A program made the position numbers and the translations under genes. From contig JANTQA010000012.1 of assembly GCA_027625915.1 (NCBI GenBank), positions 9,074,501 to 9,138,500 on the forward strand: DNA of 64,000 nucleotides, in the 5' to 3' direction. The notes beneath the pieces are model-generated. The model was not told the DNA's origin and searched no databases. It was given only the letters and a program-made list of their open reading frames with translations. This document shows, one piece after another, positions 10,740 through 22,391 of this stretch; positions within the stretch are counted from its first letter, which is position 1; every line of letters starts with the position of its first letter. The stretch is from Anaeramoeba flamelloides (taxonomy: Eukaryota; Metamonada; Anaeramoebidae).

Positions 10740-13603
10740 TTATATTTTTTTAAAAAATTGTTTTAATGTTTTTGAAAAATGTATTTGTCAATCAAACTTA
10801 AATAATCTGAGTTTATAAAATAAACGGAATTTTAAGTGAAATTTACTCCTTATCAAAAATATACTGTAAAAAGTTATTCATTTACATTGGATCTAGAATT
10901 CCTATTCATTCTTCCTTAAAAGTATTTTGAAACATTTTTTTTTGTTTTATTTTGAAAAAAAGGAGTGAATTCCTAAAAAAATAAGAATGAAAAAATAAAA
11001 AATGGTTAAAATAGCTCAGAAATAAAAGTGTACCCATCTTTTTTTAGGAAAATGGAACCCTAAAGTCTATATTAATGAAAAAAGTCAAAAATGATGTAGT
11101 AAAAGAAGTAATTTTACTTGTTTCTATAAAATCTAATGTTTGCTAAAATTTAAATTATCAAAACTCATTCATTTTATTAAAGAAACTAATTTTGTATTTT
11201 TAAAAAAAATTTTTGTTGTAAAATAAAGATTGTTTCAAATGTGAAAATTATACAGCTGTTCCAAGGCTACCTTGAAATTTTATGAATATCACAATTTGAT
11301 GTTGAGATATATTTTTAAATCTAAGAATATTAGAATAAGAATTCTTATATTGACAATATTTTTTCATAATTGAGTTTATATGAAAAAGATTCTTCTAATG
11401 TGATCAAAAGATAAATTCATTTTTTTAGGAGAAAATTTTAAGTCGTTTCTTAATTAATTTTTGTTGTTTAGAGTCATTTTTTCGTTCTGAAAATTTATTT
11501 TTTTGATAATATGAAAAAAATATTGAATATTGACTCATTTCGGAATTATTTTTTTCAATATGAGCTTTATTATTCTCATATTCAACTTTTTAAAAATTTC
11601 TATCAACATCAAATTTTGATATTGATAAAATTGTACTGTATCTTTGGATTGGTGGTTTTTGATTTTTTTAAAAAAATTTCAAACAAATCCCTAATGATTC
11701 TTTTTTAAATTAATTAAACTAAATTCAACTAAAATATTAAATTTAAAAAAAAAATTAATGAATTTCTTAACAGGATATTTATTTTTTAAATTTAATAATA
11801 TATTGTGAAATTTAAATTAGATGGTTTGAATAGTTATTTTAAAAAATATGTAAACAACAGGTGATTAAATTAGTAGAATAAACCATCTGATTTACCCCTT
11901 TCAAGAGGTTTGGATAATATTTTTAAAGTCTTTAATTTTATACTTTTTGTAAAAGAAGTAACTCTTTTTTATGTTTTTCCACAAAGTTAATAAATAACTC
12001 AGCATGGCAAAGATTAAACTCAAACCTCTTAATCAACTTCAGAGAAATGATTAACACATATTTAAAAATACTAATTTCTTTCTTTTTTATATTTACAATT
12101 AACCTAGAGTAAAAATAGTTGATCCTTTATCAGTTTTTAATCTGAATTTTGTAAAGTACAAATTTTCAGAATATTTTTATTTTTATTTATTCTCAATTTT
12201 AGTATTTCTTTCAAGCTTATATAAACAAATAATACATGAAAGATATCCTCTTTTAAAAATACAAGAAAATGAAATCAAATATTAAATCCTTAGAGATCAT
12301 AAAAAGAATAATCTTGTATTAATTTTTAAATAATAATTGTGTAGATTTCTTGAAATTTAAATAATTAAGTGAATTTTTTTTTCAAATATTCAATGGACAA
12401 ATAACAAAATTTCAGTATTATTAAAATATGTTATATAATAAGTATTTGGTTTGGGTTTTATATCCTATCAGAATTATTCTTTATTTGAATTCTTTTTATT
12501 TGTTTAAAAATATCTAAATAATTGAAAAAAAAAATAAAATCAAGTCTATTGATACTTTTCATCTTTGGGTTATTAATAACTCACTGAAAGAATAAAGATT
12601 TTGAAATTAATAATTGATTAAAAATAATCAAATTAAAAAGTATTTCTTTCTATATTTAGTTGAATTTTTTATTCCCTGAAATTTCAAAAAAAGTATTTTG
12701 GTGAAATTTTTTAATTTAATTGTTTGATTTTTTCATATTTTTTTATTCAATAAAAAAATAAAATTGAATCCAAATCTGAGATAATAAAGAAAAAATATTA
12801 TTTATTTTTTCAGTTTACAATAATTATTGAGATTTTTTGAAATCAGCACAAGATTTTTTATAATATGTTATTTCAAAACTAATGGGTTTTATTTTTAAAG
12901 TGTATTTTTCTATACTTCCTTCATAGACATATGATTTTTTTCTTCTTTCAAAACAGTATATGTTTTTTTTAAATAATTTGGAAATATGTTTAATTAAAGT
13001 AACTTATCAAAAAAAACAAAAATTTATCAAACTTTTTAAAACAATAATTCTTTTCTGAAAATATCAGTAAGAGTAATTTTGGTTTTTTAGTAATCAGATT
13101 TTTCCTTTGTTTTCCAATTTCAAGGGTTTGGAAAAAATATTTCTATTTTGGTATTTAATTTACTCGAAGATTTTTAAAGTTCTAAATCCCTTAAAGTGAT
13201 GTCGATGAAACAACATAACACTCCAAAAGGTTCCAAGTCAAATTAAAAAACTTTGTTAATTATTAAAGGTTTGTGTATGTAAACCCTATTCTTATAAATA
13301 AACAATCAACAAACAATATTTACACATTAAAATTATTCCAAATATCCCATCAGAAGTTCCCCAATTTAAATCCAAAACAATAAATTTGTGTACTTATATA
13401 AACTAAAATCATTTGCTATTCGAAGCAAAATGAAATCAAAAAAGCAAATCTAACCATTTTTTCAAAAAAGTTTTTCTCTTTTCTTTCTTTTCAAAATTTG
13501 AATTGTTTTTTTCTTTTTCCAGACGAACCAAACAAAGAAACCCCAACATAACCAAAAATAATAAAACCTTAAAAAAACAAACAAACAAAAAAACTCAAAT
13601 TCA
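10740..13603. other. AT-rich spacer, no gene recognised
   Basis: About 2.9 kb without a convincing reading frame or tRNA. One TACAGCTGTTCCAAGGC end near 11252 looks like a single terminus of MITE family B, with no partner found nearby. The short frame at 11511-11708 is F/L/I-rich and looks like a composition artefact. The last ~170 bp before 13604 are A/C-rich (CAAACAAAC runs) and likely form the 5' leader of the BTB gene. Confidence 0.5.
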
Positions 13604-15127
13604 ATGTCTCAGACTTTAGATAAAATCCTCATTGGTTATGTTAACAACAAAGAATTTGCTGATGTAAAATTTGTTGTGGGCAAAAAAAAAGCCATTTACT
13701 ATGCACACAAATTCTTTTTATCGCTTGTCTCCGCGTATTGGAGAAATGCTTTGTATTCTAAAGGCTGGGAAACCAAGCGAACGAGGGCATTAACTGAGAT
13801 CTACTTGCCTGATCTAGAGCCAAGGATCTTTCGATCCTTTTTACAATTTGCGTATACACGTTCGGTTGACATCAAGGGCGATTTGGTTTTGGAGTTAAGG
13901 GGCATTGCGGAAAAGTATGAAATAGAGGAGCTGTTCAAATACTGCGACGAAGCCTTTAAACAGTCCTTGAATAATGAGAATTGTCTCAAATATTATGAGT
14001 ATTCATGCCAAAACAAACTCGAGAAATGGACGGAAATTTCTATAAAATATATTTTAGATCACTCTGTATCAATTTTAAAAAATCATGATTGCTTTACAGA
14101 AGCAACTAAGGAAACAGTTTTGACGATTTTAAATCTCGAAAATTTGAAGGGGTTTGAAATTGACCTTGTCAAAAACCTGATCAATTGGTCAAAAAGGCAA
14201 AAGCAGAAATATTACCAAAATGATGAAAAGATGCAATTAAAAAACATTTTAAATGAATTCAAACCATCAATTAAATTGGAATTTTTAGATTTCAATGGTC
14301 TGGAGCAGGTAAGTAATATTGGTCTCTATAGCCCAACGATCATTTTCAACACGATGATGGATCTTACAAAGAAATACAATGTCAACGTGCGTCCCTTGAC
14401 GAGATCTGGCGCCGGAATCGGAGATTTGAAGGTGTTACTCTTGGCAAACTGTAGGCGCGGACCGGAAAGGATCGAGCACATTAAGGAATCGGTAATGGCA
14501 ACGGGTATCCAGAATGTGGACATCATGAATTGTAGCAGCCAAAAGCCCTCATTTGACGAAATGCGAAAATATGACGCCATAGTTTTAAGGAACCGCAATG
14601 CTGAGAACCTACATAAGCAGGTGGAGCTGGGTAACGATCTGGCCCAATACGTGGAAGCCGGCAAGGGGGTTGTCATAATTGCAATCAACACTCTGATTAA
14701 CTCCGAAGCGTATAGAATCAAGGGCAGATTACAGGACGAGGCATTCATACCACTCCAATTTGGCGAGAGGGTGCAACAGGACTCCAGAGAGCTGGGGGAA
14801 GTCTTATTACCAGATCACGAAATAATGGACGGTGTGAACTCCTTTAAAACAAAGGACTACGCCCACCTGATCGGGACACAGGACGTCAATGGTGGTACCA
14901 TCATTGCCAAATGGAGCAATGGGTTTCCTTTGATCACAGAAAAAACAAAGCAAGAAAATTTCGGTACAGTCGTTTGTCTAAATTTCCATCCCTGTTCGAC
15001 AAAAATCACCAACGACTGTGGTAAAGCCTGGCTAGAAAATACAGACGGTGCCAAAATTATTGCAAATTCAGTGAACTACGTTGGAATGAAATGGTATAAT
15101 AAACAAAAATTACAACAAAAAAACTAA
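13604..15127 (+). CDS. BTB-BACK protein fused to a glutamine-amidotransferase-like domain
   Basis: An uninterrupted 507-residue frame from ATG. Residues ~15-120 form a BTB/POZ domain (FADVKFVVG, AHKFFLSLVSAYWRNAL, IYLPDLEPRIFRSFLQFAYT). Residues ~121-265 look like a BACK-type helical region. Residues ~274-495 resemble a class-I glutamine-amidotransferase/ThuA-like fold (KVLLLAN, YDAIVLRN, YVEAGKGVVI, HEIMDGVNSF, WSNGFPLI, LNFHP, NTDGAKIIANSVNYV). I see no nucleophilic-elbow GxCxG, so it is probably non-catalytic. BTB-BACK proteins are usually Cullin-3 substrate adaptors, and the C-terminal domain would be the recognition module (inference). Codons for the BTB and C-terminal domain are clearly more GC-rich than those for ~145-245. 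AATAAA motifs follow the stop at 15126 and 15145. Confidence 0.85.
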   Translation: MSQTLDKILIGYVNNKEFADVKFVVGKKKAIYYAHKFFLSLVSAYWRNALYSKGWETKRTRALTEIYLPDLEPRIFRSFLQFAYTRSVDIKGDLVLELRGIAEKYEIEELFKYCDEAFKQSLNNENCLKYYEYSCQNKLEKWTEISIKYILDHSVSILKNHDCFTEATKETVLTILNLENLKGFEIDLVKNLINWSKRQKQKYYQNDEKMQLKNILNEFKPSIKLEFLDFNGLEQVSNIGLYSPTIIFNTMMDLTKKYNVNVRPLTRSGAGIGDLKVLLLANCRRGPERIEHIKESVMATGIQNVDIMNCSSQKPSFDEMRKYDAIVLRNRNAENLHKQVELGNDLAQYVEAGKGVVIIAINTLINSEAYRIKGRLQDEAFIPLQFGERVQQDSRELGEVLLPDHEIMDGVNSFKTKDYAHLIGTQDVNGGTIIAKWSNGFPLITEKTKQENFGTVVCLNFHPCSTKITNDCGKAWLENTDGAKIIANSVNYVGMKWYNKQKLQQKN

Positions 15128-15399
15128 TAAATATACTTTATTTAAATAAAGGTTTAATTAAAATTGTTTTTGAAACGACAATTTTTTTTTTTTTTTTCTT
15201 ATACACTATTTCAAAATGAAATTTTAGGTTTGAAAGGTTTTTTAATAAATTCCAACAAAAAGCCTTGTAAAAAAGATCTAAAGATATTTAAATTGTGGTT
15301 TGTTGATTGTTATATATTCTAAACAGTATTTCAAAAATTTTGACTCACCTGAAATAATAAATTGAAAAATTTCTTTCTTATATATATATATGTATATAA

Positions 15400-15935
15400 A
15401 CCCCAATTCAAAATTTTAACACATCAAAATTCGATTTGTGAAAAATCAAAAACTTATTTAATCAATTCAAGAAGAAATACCAAATTAAAGCCATTCACTA
15501 ATTGAAATGTTAACACTTTTTTATAAATTACAATACTCACAAAATAATAAATAAATAATTATCAATACAAATAAATCATGAGTGTGTTAAAAATTTTGGA
15601 GAGAGCAAAACAAATAAATACATTAGTAAATTTGTTGAAATTCTATTAGGAATTATTGATCGATCAAATGGTTAGATACTACCAACTAATTTTATTTGAG
15701 TTCTTCTATTTTGAACAACTCAACTTTAACAAAATATCAATTGTTCAAAAAAAAATTTTGATCAAACAAAACAAATTAGGTAATTCAAACAATGAAATGA
15801 AAACAAAAACTAAAAAGATGAAAAAATGATTTTCATATTTTACAAAAATCACAATTATCTCCAATTTGAATGAAATTGTATTATTGTGATTGTTTGGAAT
15901 GTTTTAGCTGTGTGGAAATTTTTGAATTTTAGTTT
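15400..15935 (+). repeat. Dispersed repeat R2, copy b
   Basis: Same orientation as 56360-56875 and inverted relative to 415-950. Conserved landmarks are CACTAATTGAAATGTTAACA near 15495, TTACAATACTCACAAAA near 15528, TTGTTGAAATTCTATTAGG near 15632 and GATTTTCATATTTTACAAAA near 15827. It is non-coding and is followed directly by R1 copy b. Confidence 0.65.
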
Positions 15936-15959
15936 ATATCCCTTAGAACCCCAAATCCA

Positions 15960-17420
15960 CTAATAGCCTTTTAAAAAAAAATTTAAATTTAAAATATTAT
16001 CAAAAGATTCGAAGATATAGAATTTATAAATAATTATATTAGAATGAAAATTTTATAATTAAAAATTGTATAGTTACTTAGAATAAAAAAATAACTTGAA
16101 AAAAATTATTCAATATTGGAAAATTTTTTCTTGGTTATTGTGATTTTATTATTTTTCCATAAAATTTTGTCAAAAAAAAAATTATTTTTTTTTTGAAAAG
16201 AAAGTTTGTCTACAAATTAAAATTTTCCTAGTTTTAATGATTAAAACACATCATACTTTACTCAAAAATTTTTTGGGGAACTTTGTATCCCAAAATTGTC
16301 TAAAATACTTGATTAAATAATTTATTCATTAGATAAGATATTTTGACATCACATAGAAAATTTGTTTTATCTTATGATTACTGATCGATATCAATATATA
16401 TATATATATATAAATATTTGATGCTAAATAATTTAAAAATAAAAAAAAATATAATATAAATTTTCAATTGAAATAAAATATTTATTATCATTGTAAAATT
16501 TGGGAATTTTTTTCAAATTTAAATGATTTGGCTATTATTACAGGTCAGATTAATCTTGGATTTTTTTTTTTAATTTTTAATTTCTGACTTTTTAAAAGAT
16601 ATATATAAAATAAACAATATTATTGAATAAGAGGACATATACTAAACACTTATTTTTCCAAGATCTGGTATAATTTAGATTGAAATATCAAATTATAAAA
16701 AATGATTATTCAAATTTTTATGAACAAAAAATTCAAAAAAAAAAAAAACTTGGTTTCGAGTATTATTTTATTATCTTTGAATAATATTTAAGAGTTATTT
16801 TTTTTTTAAATGTGGGGATAATTACTTTATGTATTAGCTAATTTTTAATTTGTTTAATACCAATTTAATAAATGAAATTATTTTACAATTTTTTTTTTTT
16901 TTTTGATTTTTCAAGTATTTTCTATTGTTTAAAAAAAATATTTAGAAAATTACTCATATTAGAATTTTAATTTTAGCCGAAGGAAATGGATATCATTTTT
17001 CTCGTGATCTAAAATTTGTTGAAATTTTATCTTAAAAATAAAGAAAATTTTTCAGTAATATATTTTTTTATTTATTTTTTTTATCATAAAATTAACAAAT
17101 TTCATTGATGATTTTTATTATTACTGAATGAATATGTCGAGTTTTGAATTACTATTATTGTAACTAAATTTCTTATTTAAAAAATTAAAATAAAAATATT
17201 TAGAGAAAATGTAAAAATGAATGATTATTATTGGTTTTTCCAAAAACAAAAAAAAAACAATAAAATAACCACTTTATCTTTCAACTATTTTGACTTTTTA
17301 ATTATAATTCAGATCTTGATTAAAGACAAATAAGTAAATAAATAAAATATCCCAGCAATATCATTTTAATTCCTTTCTTTAAAACTTGATGAAATTTGGG
17401 CGAATCCAGGGTGCTACGAG
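15960..17420 (+). repeat. Dispersed repeat R1, copy b
   Basis: A diverged direct copy of 4640-6260 without the internal MITE. It includes a short AT microsatellite at ~16389-16411. No gene is seen in it. Confidence 0.6.
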
Positions 17421-17439
17421 GTATATATTACTCTCGAAT

Positions 17440-17890
17440 ATTTTAAATTCAATAAAACCTAATTAGAGTGTCGTTCAAGTACTAATATGTCCAGAATTGA
17501 TAAGAATAGATTAAAATCCCATGTATTTTACTCTGTGATTTAAATTCTGGGAAACCTAACAGTTGTTTCTCTCAAGTGTCATAAACCATCATAAAGTACC
17601 GAGATTTATTTTAAACACCTATGAAATAATAACTAAAGTAACAAAATATTCTTTTCATTTCAAAAATTAAAAAAAAAACTCACATAAATGTCAGTCAAGT
17701 ACCTAGATTTTCTTGAGGTTTTCTTTTTTATTTGTAAAATCACTAGATGTTCTAGGTTTTTTTGAGTTTTCTATTGATTTTACAAATAACAAGAAAACTC
17801 TAGAAAACCTTATAGTTTTTTTTTTTACTTTTTGATATAAACGAAAATTTTTTTGAATTTTCTATTTATTACAAAAATTAAAAAAAAAAT
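17440..17890. repeat. Family D hairpin-rich repeat
   Basis: This region contains AAATTCTGGGAAACCTAACAG and an imperfect inverted pair around 17711-17815 (TTGAGGTTTTCTT... against ...AAGAAAACTCTAGAAAACC). Both kinds of motif also make up the larger array at 36740-37575. It is non-coding. Confidence 0.45.
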
Positions 17891-18035
17891 AACAAAAAAT
17901 CAAAAATCTATATATTGTTTTCAATTTAACTCAACAAATAATTATTTCATTAGATAAAATAATTTATTATGCTCTTTAAAAGATATTTATTAAATTTAAA
18001 ATGTATATAAAATATATTGTATTCACCGTTTTACT

Positions 18036-18360
18036 GTGAAAAAATTAATATTCAAATTTTTTACTATTGAATTTGAAAAAAATCTGAATAGAACTTGGAA
18101 AAATGAATTATTCAGCTTTAACTGTAAAATATCTTTAAAAAATAATTATAGATCAAGATCTTTTATTAATCCACAGTATTTATTATATGTGAAGTTATCA
18201 AAAAGTGAAAAATTAGCTAATGCTTAATTTTTTTTGGAATAATTTCTTCTGGATCATGATGGACTTAATGCTCTGAATAGGATAGTTTGCCACACTACAA
18301 ATTCAAACAAGATTTGTAAAAACTCATTCAACATCGTACAAAACTTCATATTTTAAAAGT
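18036..18360 (+). pseudogene. Degraded coding fragment (repeat family E), unidentified
   Basis: One frame reads through ~108 codons with two stops. It gives ...NRTWKNELFSFNCKIS..., SRSFINPQYLLYVKLSKSEKL, then after the stops FLLDHDGLNALNRIV and FNIVQNFIF. The residue mix is that of a real protein, not of a homopolymer artefact. The layout (P-x-YL, then FL-x-GL-x-L) is faintly like a formin FH3 region, but I would not assign it. Its first half recurs at 29090-29240, 34660-34800 and, inverted, 36420-36600, always decayed, so a gene fragment has been copied several times. Confidence 0.4.
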
Positions 18361-18683
18361 TTGCTCTTTAATAATTACTTTTCCTCTCTGTAGGGTACTT
18401 GGTCATTATGTTATTTTACATTCACTTCCTAAAAAGAATTTCAAAGTTACAATAAGCACAAACAAAAAAAAAATGTTTCTAATACTCTTTTGAAATGTTT
18501 TTAAATTTGAATTTGTAATTTAAAATCCCTATTATAGTCATTTTATTTAAATAATTTTGATTCAAATATCTATAAGTAACTCTAAAAAATATTTAGAACA
18601 AGAATAGAAATTAAATTATTTTGTCTTTATCAATTTGAAATGGAAAATTCTGAAATATTACAATGTCAAATTTTAACAAGATC

Positions 18684-19466
18684 TACAAATGTAAAATTGT
18701 GAAAATTTTTTAATTTGTGAAAATTTCCTCGATTTTTTGAAAATGAAATTCTCACTGTTCAACTTTAACCTGGATTAATTAACAATCTTTCAAGTGTGTT
18801 TTGGCCAATCACTTCACCTTTTTCACCTTAAAAAATAGTCCTTAACTGTTGAGAGAAAAATGTTGGACACAGAAAAAAAGTTGGAAACCATTTTTAATTG
18901 AGAACATTACTGAAATTAAAAATCAAATCCTATTGATAACTAGGTGACTTTTATATAAATCCAGGTTTAAAGGTGTTACAACTTCATTAATTTGTGGTGT
19001 GTGTAGAATACTCATTTGAATGGTTGATAACTAAAGTAGATCATGCTATTTTAACAAAAATCCAAGTTCTAGTAAAGTTTACTATTAAATCTGAAAATGA
19101 TAATTTATAAACTTGCTTTAGATTATCAGAGATAAGGTTTTGAAAATTTAGAATTACATTAATCCTTATTCAAACAAGTAAACTATTGTTATTTTCTTTA
19201 ATTATTTCACAAACAATTGAAATTAAAAATCATTTTCAGTAATTTTCCCAATTAAAATTGCTGTCCAACTATTTTTCTCTGTCAAACATTTTTCTCTCAA
19301 CAGTAAGTATTATTAATGTGAAAAAGGTGAAATGGTTGCCAAAACGTACTTGAAAGATTGTTCCTTAATCCACGTTAAATTTGAAAACTGAGAATTTAAT
19401 TTTCAAAAAATCGAGGAAATTTTCACAATTCCAAAAATTTTCACCAAACTGAAAAAATAGCACGAC
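18684..19466. repeat. Large inverted repeat with a MITE at its centre
   Basis: The left arm 18684-18845 and right arm 19304-19466 are inverted copies. Examples are GAAAATTTCCTCGATTTTTTG on the left and its complement at ~19411-19430, CAATCTTTCAAGT near 18783, and TTCACCTTTTTCAC near 18822. Between the arms lies MITE X at 18846-19303. The other X copy (25382) lacks these arms, so this looks like an X insertion into the middle of an older fold-back element. Confidence 0.65.
18846..19303. mobile_element. MITE family X (TAA target), copy 1
   Basis: A 458-bp element with terminal inverted repeats CTGTTGAGAGAAAAATGTTGG..., flanked by TAA on both sides. It is ~85-90% similar by eye to 25382-25838. 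Its subterminal TTTTAATTG-GAACATTACTG is shared with family Y. No coding sequence. TWA targets suggest PIF/Harbinger (inference). Confidence 0.75.
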
Positions 19467-19469
19467 AAG

Positions 19470-20284
19470 AAGAGAACAATCCAAACAAATATTTTCAAGA
19501 TTATTTCGAACTTTTAGACTGACAGTCTGCAAGATTTGAGTCTCTGATATTCTTTCAATTTTTTTCAAATTTCAAAAACTTGATACAAAACTTTTAGAAG
19601 CCCAAAAAAAGGGTAAGAAAATAATAATTAACAAAAGATAACATTTTGATTTTTAAATGAAATTTTGAAAGTTATCCAAAAGAACAATATTTGTTAACTT
19701 TCAATAACCTGAAACTGTTTTTATGAAAACTGAAAAGTGGAAAGTTGTTTAAATCACATGTTTTTAAAAGTTTGACTTGTCAAAACTTTTAAATTGAAAG
19801 TTGTTTGAGTTTTGATCTTGTAATTCCTTTCAAAATTTAGTACAACTTCAAAAAAACAAAAGTTAGTCAAGATAAAAAAGTTACCACAATTTTTGTGCTT
19901 TTTTTGTCCCCAGCGAATGTCATAATTTCATTTTTTTTCATTAAAAATAATGTAAATTTTTTTTTCCCCTTTTTTCTTTCGTTATTGATCCTTTTTCGAG
20001 TTTTACTCGAATTAGTTGTCTTTGTTTACCTTTTTTCTGCCAATAACTTTTTTCTCTTTAAGTTTCAAAAAATTTTTACGATCTTGTTTTTCTTTTGAAC
20101 TTTTTTTTTTAATAAATTTAATTTTTTGTTTTTTTCTTTTTGGATCTGATGACAAAATTCAATTCTTATTTCATTTTACTTCAAAACTAAACCATATTTT
20201 TTAAACTTTTTCTCCTTTTTTATTTGTTTTAATAATTCTTTTTTGATTTGCTCATTTCTCAAAGATCTTGATTGCTAAATAACA
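19470..20284. other. Spacer upstream of the coiled-coil gene
   Basis: No repeat family or gene recognised. It is T-rich towards its 3' half (19950-20240), which probably includes the promoter and 5' leader of the next gene. The F/L-rich frames here are homopolymer artefacts. Confidence 0.5.
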
Positions 20285-21356
20285 ATGACAGAAGACAAAG
20301 TTAAAATTAACCAACTCCAAACACAAATCGAAGTTTTAAGAACAAAACTTAGACAAGTCACAATGAAAGCTAAAAAGGCAGCCGATGTGATCTTAAAAGC
20401 AAAAGAAATTAAAAAAAGACATGTCGAACTTGAAAAAAAACATAATGAATTAAAAGAAAAACAAGAAAAGGAAGTCAAAGAAAAGGAAGAACTTGAACAA
20501 GAACTAGAAACATTACAAGAAAAGCAAAAAGAAATGAAAGAAGGTATCTCCCGCTTTGATGAAATAAAAAGAAGAACAATCCTTACCAAAAAAAGACTTG
20601 AAGAACACACAACCAATCTGAATAACCAAAATGACAAAATCAATGAACTTTCAGAAAAAGGTATTTATTCTTTTATATTTTTGTTTTCTTCAAATTTTTA
20701 TATTTTTTTTCTGATTTCTGAAATAATTTTTCTCTTGGAATACAAAAAACAAACAAAATAAACAAACAAAATAAACAAACAAAAAAAACAAAAACAAAAA
20801 AAACAAAAAAAAACAAATAAAATAAACAAAAAAAAACTAAATCAAACCATTTCCTTTCTCTTACCAAACACCAACACGATCACAAACAACTTAAACAGTC
20901 AACAACTTAAATCTTCAATCTGACAAAAATGAGGAAAAACTTGAAGAAATTGAAGAAAATGAAGGATCCGTTGCACAAGAAGCAGGAGAAGGAAGAGGTA
21001 AAATACGTAAGCTCCAAAAGAATGTAATTGATGAAGAAACCATCGTCAAAAATATTGGTGTCGAAATTGAAGACAAAACAAATACATTGAATGAAAAGAA
21101 ACAAGAAAAAGAAGATTTACAAAAAAGCGTCGAAAACTCCGAAACGGAATCAAAAACCAAAGAGGAAGAACTTGAAAATCTTAAACAGCAAGGAGAGGAA
21201 CAAGAACAACTTGCAATCAAATTAGAAAATGAACTCAAAACAACAGATCAAGAATTAAAGGAAGCCGAACACAAAGTCAGAATTATGCAATCTACAGATA
21301 AGCAAGAAGAAGGCGGTGGTTATGATGAAGAAATTGATCTAGATATTGAATTTTAA
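20285..21356 (+). CDS. Two-exon coiled-coil protein, function unknown
   Basis: Exon 1 is 20285-20660, starting from an ATG. Exon 2 is 20899-21356. The proposed intron (20661-20898, 238 bp) starts GTATTTATT and ends AAACAG; the phase-1 join gives ...ELSEK-V-NNLNLQSDKN... and keeps one frame of 277 residues. The protein is almost entirely heptad-like and charged (for example KRHVELEKKHNELKEK, EELEQELETLQEKQKE, ELENLKQQGEEQEQ), with a GEGRGKIR break near residue ~155 and an acidic GGGYDEEIDLDIEF tail. I recognise no family. It is probably a cytoplasmic or cytoskeletal coiled-coil scaffold (inference). The intron carries AAACAAAC-type simple repeats, and exon codon use is typical of the window. 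Confidence 0.75.
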
Positions 21357-21779
21357 ATTCTGCAAAAGATCTATTTTGATTATTTTTTTTTTATTTTATT
21401 TTTAGTTTCATTTTTTAAATATCTCACCATTTATATAAATCTTTACAAAGAAAAACATTATAAATTTTGATCATCATTCATCATCCTTGTTTTTTTGTTT
21501 TTTGATCTCTTTTTTCCTTTTTTATTCACAACCATTCTTCTATTTGGATCCAAATTTCGGGAAAAAAAAGTTAAATGTCAAATAAAATGAGTATTTTTAG
21601 ATTAATTTTTCTGATCTTAATTGGGATTTTTCAGTAACGGAGAACACATAAAATTTGTTTTTTTTTTTTTTTTCTCTAATCTCATATTTTAATGAACAAA
21701 ATAGAATTAAAAATTTTAAGTTCAAAGAATTTCAAAAGTTAGAGACGAAATTTGATCATTGCAAAAAATATTCTTTTTA

Positions 21780-22120
21780 AGTGACTAGCCCCAATATAAT
21801 TAAATCATTAATTTATGTATGTTGTAATTGGAAGTTAATGGTATTAGTAAACTTTAGATCAATTTCCTCTTAAAAAACGAAAATTAATCTTATTCCTCAA
21901 TAAATTATTAGATTTTATACAGATTATCACAATTTCTAATTTTTATTTTTTAATTGTTTTTGAAATATTAACTTTACCAAATTTCAAGAGAGAAACATAA
22001 ATGTTTAAATTTCTGGTATTTAATAATTTATATTTGGAATTTCTAAAAGTAATTATTTTTCAATCTTTTTAAGGTGAGGATTTACTACTAATATTCATTA
22101 TTAATATAAAGATTGCTTAC
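21780..22120 (+). repeat. Dispersed repeat R5, copy a
   Basis: Aligns with 53430-53760 in the same orientation: TTATGTATGTTGTAATTG near 21812, GGTATTTAATAATT near 22015 and CTAAAAGTAATTATTTTT near 22043. It is non-coding. Confidence 0.5.
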
Positions 22121-22195
22121 TTTTGTTTACTTTCAACAAACCAGAATTTAACATCCAAAATATTTCCCAATATGTGAAAATTCAATTTAAAAATA

Positions 22196-22391
22196 CAGTT
22201 AATACAAGTTTTAAGACACAAACTTTTAAAGAAATTTAAGGTACAAGAAAAATATCATATTAAGTCACAAAATTCAGATTCTAGTAAAATAATTTGTAAA
22301 AAAAAAAATTTCAAAATATATGCTTTAATTTGAGATTTTTTTATGTCGTAAATTTTCTTAATAGTTTGTGTTTTAAAAGTGGAACTTACTG
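22196..22391. mobile_element. MITE family A, degenerate copy 4
   Basis: Flanked by TA and starting CAGTTAATACAAGTTTTAAG; it ends ...AAAAGTGGAACTTACTG. Same length and internal layout as the three good copies, but with many substitutions, so an older insertion. Confidence 0.7.

Noticed and set aside
19895-20204. Overlapping F/L/I-rich plus frames upstream of the coiled-coil gene
   Set aside because: T-rich leader sequence with no hydropathy pattern beyond homopolymer code.
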